Origin: Hofstenia miamia | Taxonomy: Eukaryota > Xenacoelomorpha > Acoela | Length of the DNA: 64,000 nt | Assembly (NCBI GenBank): GCA_004352715.1 | Contig: SCFE01000002.1 | Span: forward strand, 2,848,644-2,912,643 | Reading direction: 5' to 3' | In this document: in pieces, positions 34,000 through 44,500 of the stretch | Layout: every line of letters starts with the position of its first letter | How positions within the stretch are numbered: the first letter of the stretch is position 1 | The notes under the pieces: model-generated | The model's input: only the letters and a program-made list of their open reading frames with translations | Told to the model about the DNA's origin: nothing | The model's database searches: none | Translations under genes and position numbers: made by a program

Positions 34000-36000
34000 T
34001 AAATGAGCAAACAGGCTAAGAAAAAGACTAAGATGTCATAATGGTGGAATTGCTATTATAGAATTTCTACCCAATCCAAGATCTTCCTGAAATGAATTTT
34101 TGCTTAAGAATAAATCTTTTAAAACAATTTCGGAATTCTTTTAATTTCGTTAGATAGATTTTTCAATTGCCTTATACCCACGTGCAAAAATGAATATTTT
34201 TAATTTATGTGTAAACCTAGTGATAAAGAATTTTTTAAATCATCTATTGAAAGTGTTTCTGTATTCAGAGAGCTTTATCCTATCATATGGCGGAATTTGG
34301 TTAGCAGATATGAAAAATAATGTACCAATGTTAATTTTTATCACTTATTGAGCAGAAAGGCACGTCTCTAAAACATAATTTTTGGTGGTTACTATAAGAA
34401 TATCTCTTACAAACACTAGGATCCATTTATATTAAAAATGAAGTTTACTAACCATTTCTTCAAATTTGAAAATAGTACACTCTCGCAATTTAAGTGGCTC
34501 TTAACAAAAGCATGAATTAACTGAATTATTGCATGAGACGTTCGTTACTCAGCAAAGTGAGAAATAGTTTTTATGTCAGCAGCAATTTTTTTCTGCATAC
34601 ATTTAGCGTACTAGGAAAATTAAAGTTTCGAGTTTATCATTATTCCTAAATATTTAAGTGTATCAATTGCTGAAATAGTTGAATTCTTTTGTGCAAGTTA
34701 TTGCTAAAGGAGGAAATCATTATACAAAATTGCAATTGAAAAATCCTAGCTTAGTAACTGGCAGTTCAATTCGAATCTTTTTATTTAAGCGTCTAAAGAC
34801 TTGTGGGCGTAGAATTTACAAGTCTGTGCATTGCATAAGTTTGCAATTAGTATACATGTTCACATCATTGAAATATTAAATGAGAGAGGTCCAAGAACGG
34901 TTCCTTGCGGAACTCATTTTCAATATAAAGCCAGTCTGAAAGTACAGAGTTGATTTTGACTCGTTGTTTTCTATTAAAAAAATTCACAATTAGTCTAGTT
35001 TCATCATTGGGGAAAAGCCTATGCGTTTTAGTTCTTTTACTAAAATGTCATGGTCTGTTTATTCAAATGCCTTAGAGAGATCTAAGCGTACAATAGCAAC
35101 ATATTGTTAAACATCAAAAATATTTCGAAGTTTTCTGTTACCTGGATACGTGCATCATTCATTGAAAACATCTTTTAAATACAAATTGAGTTTGAGTTGC
35201 TTAAATTAGGTTATGTTTTGAAAATGCTCGAACGTTTGATTAAATATTAGTCTTTCAAAGACTAATAATTTTTGTCGTTATTGAAATAGACCTACATGTA
35301 TAATTAAGAGGACACGTTACATCATTTCTTTTTAATAGTTCAGTAACATGTACTTCTTTTAGGCTGTCTGGGACTGTCTTCTATTTAAGGCATTCATTAA
35401 AAATGTAGTTAAGGGGAACATTAATTAAGTGGACGGTTTCCTTAATTATCACTGTGGGCATATTTGACAGACCACTGGATTTGCCATATTTTAATTTGCT
35501 TAAAGCTTTGAGCATTTCATAACTAATCGGGTGTATTCAGCCTTTCATTTTCAACAAATTTTGCATTATCCCTAGAATATTGTTTAAATTGGTTTAAAAT
35601 ATTGGAGATGTATAAGGATTCTTCTGCAATTTGCCAAAACCGTCTGTTATCGCTATGCTATCATTGGCGACAAGTTTGTTGCGATTTGTCAAATTATGAA
35701 TCAAGATCCCTTTAGATTTTTTGATGTCCTTCCATTATATTCATTTTTATGTATGCGTTACAAACGTTACTATTTGTTATGTTGCAAATGTTCTTAGCTC
35801 TCATAGCAGTTAAAATTTTCTTTACATTTTTTATTCAAAAAGTCTTTATATGCTTGATTTTAGTAAGAATAAGTGTTTAAGATAAAATAAGATAAAAGAT
35901 TCTATATTCAGATAAATGTTTACAATTAAATAACTGATAATTTGTCTGAATAGCGTCAATTATTTCAAAGAATTTATGTACAAATCAACATACATTACAA
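34000..36000 (-). mobile_element. Degenerate CR1/jockey-like LINE, reverse transcriptase region
   Basis: Read on the - strand, with many frameshifts and stops, the pieces fall in the family order. About 35400 gives an LKEVHVTELLKRNDVTCPLN region. About 35080 gives VRLDLSKAFE, the RT block with the first catalytic Asp. About 35040 gives DHDILVKELKRIGF. About 34905-34880 gives VPQGTVLGPLSFNI, and about 34660-34620 gives IDTLKYLGIMINSKL. The second catalytic block (normally YADD) is not clearly readable. An upstream part near 35500-35900 has the loose look of the region before RT. The copy is dead. Ends are approximate. Confidence 0.65.
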
Positions 36001-36579
36001 AAAGTAACAAATCTTTACAGGCTATGGATAAATTACTGTATATTGCTATTTCAATGACGAGTTATCGTATAGTTATCGTATAGTCATTGTTGTAAAATTT
36101 ATATCCTAACCATGATGTACCAAAAATATGTTTTTGCTTAAGGAAGAATGTTTAAATGTTTTCAATGTGTTTAATTTCGTTAGCGAATTCCAGATTCAAA
36201 TGGTGACATTAAAAAAAGATTTCTTTAAAAATTTTTTCTTATTCTTAACACATGTAAAAAGTTTCGATCTTGAATTATGTGTATAAGCAAAAAACTTAAC
36301 TTAAACAGTCAACATCATTATTAAGTATACACATGTCATTTGAATTATGTAGTAGTCATTAGATATGGGATTAGACTTATGTAAGTAATGAAGGAAAGCG
36401 GTACAGCAAAGGTTACCCTAGATACGCATTTATATATCAAACCCAGGTCAAAAAATGTTGCCGATGTTAAAATCGTTATTGATATCATTTTATTAATCAC
36501 TTGGAGTTCGTCATTACGCTGGATTGCGCTATTATACTGTCGAGGCTACTGGGGCTTGGTTAACTACTATTCCTCTCAA

Positions 36580-37220
36580 AACATTTGGCCTCAATTTTCA
36601 CTCAGAATATCAGGCAGTAGCTAGTTACCGTTTACATCTCCCGCATTATTGATAATAGAGAAAATGCTCCTCTTAGCAGAATGGGCGATTTTTGGAGACC
36701 ATGCTCTTACTTGCAGCTGCAAAGGTGCCACAATTAATCGGCATTATCATATTCGCGATATTGTATATTCAATTGCAGCTTCTGCCTCACTCTCCTGTCA
36801 AAGAGCAATGTGGTCAAATTCACGGGACTCGGTCTAAACCCTGCTGATGTTTTCATTCATATTTGGTCTGCAGATAAACCTGCTGCATTCGACTTGACTG
36901 TCATCTCTCCACTGGAAATTTCAACCATTTCAAATGCGATATCCAACGCAGGCTGGGCTCTAGGAATAGTTGAAGATTTCAAATACTCAAAACACTAATA
37001 ATTGTGGAGTTTTTTATTTGCGCCCCTGGCCCTAGAAACACTAGGAGTCTTCACAGATCGTTAAATGAGCATTTTCGGAAGTTGGCCTACCTTGCAGAAT
37101 CATGAGAACTTCAAAATAGAGATGTGACTACTGCTCGCATTCGACTTTTGCAGTCTCTCTCAATTGCGCTTATGCGAGGCAATGCCAACATGACTTTATC
37201 AAGATCTCTAGAGTCTCGTT
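36580..37220 (+). pseudogene. C-terminal tail of a reverse-transcriptase element
   Basis: The + frames carry, in order: a FGDHALTC block with Cys (36685-36720), an INRHYHIRDIVYS block, ADVFIHIWSADKPAAFDLTV (about 36840-36900), a LALETLGVFT block (about 37030) and a RLLQSLSIALMRGNA block (about 37140-37190). This order is the tail found on many invertebrate non-LTR reverse-transcriptase proteins. The 'PADV ... FDLTV' spacing suggests a restriction-like (PD-(D/E)XK) nuclease core; that is inference. At least two frameshifts and several stops make it a fragment. It faces the LINE at 34-36 kb, so the two are different insertions. Confidence 0.6.
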
Positions 37221-38411
37221 AGATTTGAATAAACTATGTGGTAAATTGTATTACATTGTGCGAATTTGTAGATCATTTTTCTTAATCATTGTAATGTTGA
37301 TTTATACAGTTATTCAAATAATTTATTTTAAAATATAAAATAAAGCAAATAAATCGAATTTATTGAGACTTTTCCAGTAAAAATCGAAGTTTATTATTAA
37401 CTGTTTAGAATGAATAGAATTATTGATTTAAATTGCTGCGCAATACTTCAGCGGTAGATTGTTTAAAACAATTTAATATATAATTATTATTATTTATATA
37501 TATATATATATATATATCCCAATAAACACAACGATGTCGAAACGATTGAGATACGACGATGGAATGTCGTTTTGCTGTAGAAAAAATTATATTAATGAAT
37601 AGCAACGCATTTTCGACGTCGTTTCTAAAGTGATGTTATATTTGCAGAATACCATCTAGCGGTGAAACTGGAACACCTCAATTTTGAGGAATCCTATTTT
37701 CTCAAAAATAGATGATAATTTGAGCAAATATGAATATATGAATAACGAGTGATTAAATTATTAATGTTTTTTTAGCAAATCTCCGAAATTAATTGAGTAA
37801 CTTTATGCAAAATAAATGCATATTCTTTCAAAAACACAATCTTTGCTTTACCTCTTAAAACTAGAAAACGGTCAAATTTGACCACTTTGCACATCTTAAA
37901 TGCATTTGTAATGCCTCATGTAATGATAATTTAAATAGAAAAATAGTTTATTTTGTTCTTCTGACACTTCTTTCATTTGCTTGGTTTTCATTAGTTTTAC
38001 TTGAATGCGGCAATTCTGACAACTGCATGAATTTAAGACATAGAATCCTTAGACTTTCTAGTGTTAAGGCATATAAAAAGAGCTCGTACAAATAGTTGTT
38101 AATTTGTTGATAGTGACAAATCAAAACCTTTGCTAAAAAATTGCTTATCGATCGTATTTTGAAATTTCTCTTTGTAACGAAAATGTTGCTAGGTTACAGA
38201 ATAAAGCTGATTAGTCGTTTTACATAAAGGTGTCAAATAGCAACAACATATTTTATAGCGCAATTTATAAATCTTTCGTATAATAATTTTTAAATTATTG
38301 AGAGTATTTTTATAAAATCCTTGCAACCAAGTTTAAACACAAAAGAAGACTATATTTATAAATTAAATTTGCCACTTTTTAAAATTTAAAAAATTATAAT
38401 TATTATTGTAA

Positions 38412-38681
38412 AATCTAGTAAATTTAGAGGGAATAATTTGTAAAACTGACGATGACTTTGTAAGTCGAAATATATCTCTGCATGATCTTATTAAGGTTAT
38501 GTATGTAAAGCCGCACAATTTATTTCACCAGCCAATTTATCTTGACAGAGCGTATGATTTTTATGCCTGTAAATGGTTTGATTATATAAAGCGCAAAATT
38601 TTGATCTCGCCTAATGAAATTGCTAGCAGTATTCAATTTTTTATCATCAATGCATTTAGAACTCCAAGTCATTATATTTAA
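38412..38681 (+). CDS. Unrecognised open frame inside the (TA)n-flanked element
   Basis: The frame is open from 38412, with a first Met at 38499 (60 residues) or none for the full 90 codons. The product looks protein-like: charged and aromatic, for example IYLDRAYDFYACKWFDYIKR and ILISPNEIASSIQFF, with likely amphipathic helices and no low complexity. I do not recognise a family. Its place between two inverted ends suggests it is a piece of the element's own gene (an exon or 3' remnant), but a host exon captured by the element cannot be excluded. Most of its sequence is repeated at 40438-40676 by an apparent assembly error. Confidence 0.3.
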   Translation, partial: NLVNLEGIICKTDDDFVSRNISLHDLIKVMYVKPHNLFHQPIYLDRAYDFYACKWFDYIKRKILISPNEIASSIQFFIINAFRTPSHYI

Positions 38682-38852
38682 AACTTGTATGATACTATTT
38701 TAATTAGAATATGTTTAAAAAAATTATTGTTTTGGTCGAGGATTTGTAGAAAAGTTCAAATGTTTAAGTATTTTTAATATGTGATAAATGATTTTGTATA
38801 TTTTAGAGTGTTGCACCTTATTATTTATTTATAATAAATGCTGACAAAGAAA

Positions 38853-38892
38853 AAATATATATATATATATATATATGTATATGTATATAATT
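38853..38892. repeat. (TA)n tract inside the element
   Basis: About 17 TA units with two GTA interruptions. Confidence 0.85.
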
Positions 38893-38961
38893 TATGCGTT
38901 TCGAAAAGCTGTCGAAGTTGGTTGCAGATTTCGACGTCGTTTTGACGGTGGTGTGTTTACT

Positions 38962-38994
<33 letters not shown>

Positions 38995-38998
<4 letters not shown>

Positions 38999-39649
38999 GC
39001 TAGCTGTTGCTCACAAACAACTATTCAAATAGTTTTGTACAACGAGCTTGAATTTTCTTCTAGTTAGGTTCTGTTGAAACACGTTCCTCTGTCTCGCCAC
39101 AATTTATTAGTAACTATCTCATTTAGTCCTATTCAAATTGCTATGTGCTCCCACTTATGACTGCAATTTTACCAAAATTGAAAAGATAAACTATTTTGCA
39201 GGGATTCTTTTAGTTGAGTAAATTATGAGACTTAGTGATCAAATCCTATTTGATAAAATCGGACCGAACAAGAGCCGAAAAACGTGACTCATTTCCAACC
39301 CTATTGTAAATAGCAATATTTTTTTCAAATAGTAGTGTTACTGAAAATAAAGCTGTAAAGTAAAAGTTAGAGCAAAATCTGAAAATGAAATAGAATTACA
39401 TGCATAAATCATTAAAAGTTGGAAAATTACTGGGTCAAATTTTACATTTAGAATAATAACCCAGTATTCAGCCAAAAGGTGTATTTGGCAATTTTCAAAA
39501 TTCACGCATGCAGTTTTATGTGGTTATTGGCATGTTGAACAGCGAAACACCTTTTTTATAATTATTATAATAAAGCAGATTTCGAAAGTTCAAGTAACAC
39601 TATAAAACAGATACCGCTTATTTATTAATTTTGATTCAAACACACACAT

Positions 39650-39694
<45 letters not shown>

Positions 39695-40395
39695 AAATTA
39701 ATTATGAATGTGAAGTTGCAAACTCTTATGAAAGTATTCAACAAGAAATTAAAAGTAAGCCTTATAAGAGAATATCGAAAACAAAATGAAATATTGAGAT
39801 CAATTTCAACATGTATTTAAAATTCCATTTTGAACTATACAGCTATTAGATATTCAAAATAGCGTAACTTGTTTTAAAAACTTATAAACTTATTGAAAAG
39901 CTTGATGTAAACTAATTAACTAATAATGGGATAAATTCTAAGTCATCTATAAAACTGAATGTAGAAATATCAAAAAATATCACAAAAAATGTAAATTCAA
40001 TTATAGTTTTAAAAACCACCAAATCACAATATCTGACAATAATTGTAAGCATGTTAATAAGATCACTAAAATCAATTTTAAATTCCAAAAACAACAGTAT
40101 TGAAAAACCTATAGTATATTTTTATAAATAGTGAGTTTTGTACACGAAATTAATTTTTTTAATAAATGCTCTTATTAAAATGATTAAAAATAATAATTAC
40201 CGCTGCCTAATGACAGCTTATGAAATTTAAAAAATACATATTAGACAAAATCCAGGAATGCATTTTTACATTAATTACAAACATATTTACAAATATGTAC
40301 ATTAAAATTACAAAATTAAATTACGAAAAGATTCCTAACTCTCTTTCTACGTTCTTCAGTGCACATCGCATTCTGTTCTAAAAATGTCTCTGTCA
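38995..40395. other. Non-coding stretch
   Basis: No gene recognised. It holds an (AC)n(TA)n compound microsatellite at 39641-39692 and a short hairpin with TACTGGGT/ACCCAGTA arms near 39428-39467. Confidence 0.5.
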
Positions 40396-40718
40396 ATGTT
40401 ACTCACTCAAAGGTGATATGCTTTAAAAAATATTATNTTCACCAGCCAATTTATCTTGACAGAGCGTATGATTTTTATGCCTGTAAATGGTTTGATTATA
40501 TAAAGCGCAAAATTTTGATCTCGCCTAATGAAATTGCTAGCAGTATTCAATTTTTTATCATCAATGCATTTAGAACTCCAAGTCATTATATTTAAAACTT
40601 GTATGATACTATTTTAATTAGAATATGTTTAAAAAAATTATTGTTTTGGTCGAGGATTTGTAGAAAAGTTCAAATGNATGTTACTCACTCAAAGGTGATA
40701 TGCTTTAAAAAATATTAT
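40396..40718. other. Probable assembly artefact: misplaced 239-bp copy between single Ns
   Basis: Bases 40438-40676 appear identical to 38524-38762. They are bounded by one N on each side (40437 and 40677). The 41 bases before the first N (40396-40436, ATGTTACTCACTC...) are repeated exactly just after the second N (40678-40718). This is the footprint of an over-lapping contig wrongly inserted during scaffolding or gap closing, not of a duplication event. Confidence 0.85.
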
Positions 40719-40925
40719 GTAATGACTTCCTCCATTGCATTGAACACTTTGTAGTGTTCCCGTTTACTTTGTTCCCCTTATATTAAATGATTCTATAATT
40801 CATACTATTAAACCAATTGATAGGAAAGTTTTTGCGGGAAGCAAATTATGAAATTTGGTTCTGATCCCATTTTCTGTTGTCTGAAAGGCAGTAGGTAAAT
40901 AGCATTTGAGATTGCATGTAGTCAT

Positions 40926-41141
40926 TAGGGATGTACCGGAATCCGGTAAAACCGGCAATTACAAAGCTGAATCCGGTAAAATTTAACTTGTTTACCGAAT
41001 TTTACCGGATAACATAGTGCAATACTATCACTAAATTCTGAGATAAATCTTGACTTAAAAATACATGTATATTAGCGGTATCCGCCAGTTAAATTATCCG
41101 ATATCCGGCATATTCAATTCACAATCCGGATGACATCCCTA
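40926..41141. mobile_element. hAT-like MITE (TAGGGATG ends)
   Basis: The left end TAGGGATGTACCGGAATCCGG and the complemented right end TAGGGATGTCATCCGG form terminal inverted repeats. CCGGTAAAA/ATCCGG blocks repeat inside. It is about 216 bp and non-coding. The flanking octamers match only partly (GTAGTCAT and GTTCTTAC), so the insertion is old. Confidence 0.6.
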
Positions 41142-41495
41142 GTTCTTACCCAAAAAAGTGAATTATGAGGCCGAATAGATTTCCGTTTAGTAAGCATTGA
41201 TCCGATAATAATATAAAGTTCTTAAATAGTAACTACATTTTGAATAATTTGAAGAAAACGGAAATTCAATTTCTCCTTTCCTAAACTGTAATGAGGAACG
41301 TTTAACGTTTAAATACATTATTTTTTGCAAAATTATATTGGGCATGGGAATCTAATAGAAATCCTACGAAAAATTTCATGGGAATGAAATGAGAATGGGA
41401 GATGAAAAGTATCCCATGTGTAGCTTTGAAAATTGCAAATTGATAGCTTACTCCATTATATGTGCAGTCTTGCCAAATGTAAAATTAAGAATAAT

Positions 41496-41574
41496 TTATA
41501 AAATATGAAGAATGACCTCATCGAGAAAGTTCTTGTTAAGTTCAATGTGACGATCAATCATTTGCTTCATCACA
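41496..41574 (-). CDS. SPATA7: SPATA7-like, last visible exon
   Basis: The acceptor GTTTTTAG ends at 41575. The exon encodes VMKQMIDRHIELNKNFLDEV and a short tail to TAA at 41496-41498. It continues the conserved core without a gap relative to vertebrate SPATA7, so no exon is missing between it and 44637-44714. Confidence 0.75.
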
Positions 41575-44500
41575 CTAAAAACACAAAATTTAAATAATTT
41601 AAATATAACTGAACTTGTAAAAAATCAGTAGTTATTAACTCCAAAAACTTCTCTTTTACATTCGGATTTGGACTAAATTAGCTATATCTATCTGTATAAA
41701 AGGCTTTCCTTAAATATTAAAGTTCACATTATATTTATTTATTTATAATTTGTTCTGAAATTCTATTAAAAAGTTTTGATAAAATCAGGTTCTATATTTT
41801 GAATTGATGCATTAAGCTCTTCAATACTTTCAGATTGCCTTCAATTTTTTGGCCGATCTCATTAGAATACAATAATCAAGGACACTGAATCTGAACTTGC
41901 GGGATAGATTTCCAAAATTAAATAGAGATGCAGACTAAACATCATTCTTGAATATTATTGATAAGTTTGTTTTCCCTATATTAGCTTTTGGTTTTTGTTG
42001 TAGACACATTTGATAGTGCATAATTCATCATGTTTTACTACTATTTTCAACTTTCTTATACAATTGTTGAGTAATGTCCAAATTTCAGTTAAATTTAATT
42101 GTTAACAAGCGAATGATGTTATCAAACGAGTTTCTAAATAAAGCAAATTTTCAATGTAACAGAAAACTTTCAATCTCAACTGTGAAGATTTCAAAATCGA
42201 ATATAGGGAAATAACGTTAAAAATAAATCCTAGAGTAAAGAAATGGTAGAGGTAAAATTAATATTCCATAATAAAATTAAATTAAAAATATCATTGAAAC
42301 TAGTAGCAACATCAACAGGAAGGATTAGTTGGAATAAGAAACTTGAAAACATTGACATTTATGGAAGATAGTTTAATACACCGGAACATATCGATTTAGA
42401 TCTTCTAAACTCGATTCATCAAGAACTAGTTAACGCCTAGCTCTTTCAAGAAAGTTGATTCTACAATAATTATGCAACGATTTATGCTAATATCTGAACT
42501 ACGACTTAAATAATTGACTTAATACTACTTCCACTCAGACAAAAATAGACTTTTTCCACATTTCTTACCTCTCTAAAGACGGGTGTGGTTTATTTACACA
42601 TCACGCGCGATTCTGTTTTCAGAACAAGTGTGGCATATAAACACAAGATTGTGAGTGGAGATTAAGGTGGGCTTTATAAATGAAATTCGTTTCAGCATGA
42701 TTTGGTTACAGAAAAATACCCGATGATGGAACACAATATTCTTTGGGCGGGACTTCTTACAATTCGATCACAGGATTTTCTGCCTCTTAGAACTTGACAG
42801 ACATATTTTCTTTAATTATTGTCACTGCAGCAATAATCGTACGGGGCAACGACTTGTTTAATTTCTAATAAACATGGCATGAACCCAGACACAATGGTAA
42901 ATTATCTAGACGAATTGAGTGACGAAGATGAAAATTTTAGTGACGGCCAAGCTGAAAATGATTCTTAGGAAAGTGATCAAGAAGATTCAACAGATGCTAA
43001 TTTAAAAGATTCATCTGATTGGATGAATGCTGATAATTATTCTCCACGTGACTATAATTTTTCTGATAGATATTCTGGAATTAGTGATTCTTACTCAGTT
43101 GATAAAAAATTTGCAACTTGCAGACTATTTTTTGCATATTTTGACGATGATCGCATGACACTTATTGTACTTAGAACTAATACATATCTTGAATATTGCA
43201 TGAACATTTACGAAGTACATCAAAGAGCTAAATCCTAACACAAAAGAAGACATGCTTTACTTTTTTCTTTGTAATTTCTGATGCCACATATAAAGAAAAA
43301 AACCATAAAAGATTGTTGGTCAAATGATCCCTAATTTCTACAGTATCTCACCCTAAATATATGACGCGTACCGATTTCTTTGCTTGCTTCAGTTTCTTCG
43401 TTTTTCTGATAATAACTGTACAGATAAAAGTGTTAGACTATTCAAAATTAGAAACTTGATTACATTTTTTAAAGAAAAATTCTCAACCAGTTTTTATCCT
43501 TTCCAAAAAGTAGTTATAGACGATTCCCTCATGCTTTTCAAATACATATCAGTTTTTAAATTTTATATCCCTAGCAAAAGACACCGACTTAGAATTAAAA
43601 TTCAAGCAATACATGATTTTTCAACTGGATTACTATAAGATTTTTGTTTGTGCAAATGGCGACTTTTATAAAAGTAATCTTCACAGTGTTTCAAGAGTAA
43701 TTGTGAAAGATCTTATGCGAAAGTATAATGGCAAATGCCATCTACTGTACTGTGATAACTATTATAACAGTCCTGTCATTTCCTTTATGTACCTAAATTT
43801 CTTAAATTGAAAACGCCAGACCTAATTGAAAGAAGAATGTGCAACAATTTATTGACAGTACGATGTCATGACAATAGGGTAATCACTATGAAAACCACAC
43901 TTCACAAAAGTGATATTTTGAATATTGAAAAAGTTTATCATAAAACTGGAGAATTAAAAAAAGCCAGATTGTGTTATTGACTACACAAAGAACATGCATC
44001 GAGTAGTGTGTTTCGGAGGTTGCACCCCTGCGACCCTGCAATCATTCTTTACAAATTTCAATATTTTTCAATTAATATATTTATCAGAAAATTCAACATC
44101 CAATTTCACACAAACAGTGTTACTATTTCATCAATAGCAGACTGACAACTCTGAAACTCTTGTAGTAATGTTGTAAATTTTAGGGAACGTCATTATCCTG
44201 ATGAAGTCCTTGCAACCCGAAACAAGAAAAAACGACAAAAAACACGTATTATCTGTCCCTAAACCACAAAAGGAACGCCGAAATGAGCTATGTAACCACT
44301 TGATGCCCAGAATGTAAACTGGGTTTATGCTTGGGTATATGTTTATGGTGTATCACACACGCAAAAATTACTGAACACTTATGATCTTTTTTCTTTCATG
44401 TGATGTTTTAGAGATTGAATTTGTATATTAACTCATTTTTATTCAATTATCAAGTACAAAACATTATAAAATAGATTTTCAAATATGGTCTTGTTTTCCA

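Larger units (their letters stand above)
37518..38964. mobile_element. Inverted-repeat element flanked by (TA)n on both sides
   Basis: The left end CCCAATAAACACAACGATGT and the complemented right end CCCAGTAAACACACCACCGT match closely for about 12 bases, then more loosely through TCGAAACG/TCAAAACG blocks. (TA)n abuts each end (37495-37517 and 38965-38994), so a TA target would be invisible. Palindromic TTTCGACGTCGTTT-like blocks lie inside both ends (about 37610 and 38930). The body is 1.45 kb and holds one 90-codon open frame (38412-38681). The superfamily is not recognised. Confidence 0.6.

Noticed and set aside
40359-40595. Second copy of the orphan frame, suggesting a two-member gene family
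   Set aside because: Appears identical to 38524-38762 and bounded by single Ns with duplicated flanks; assembly artefact.
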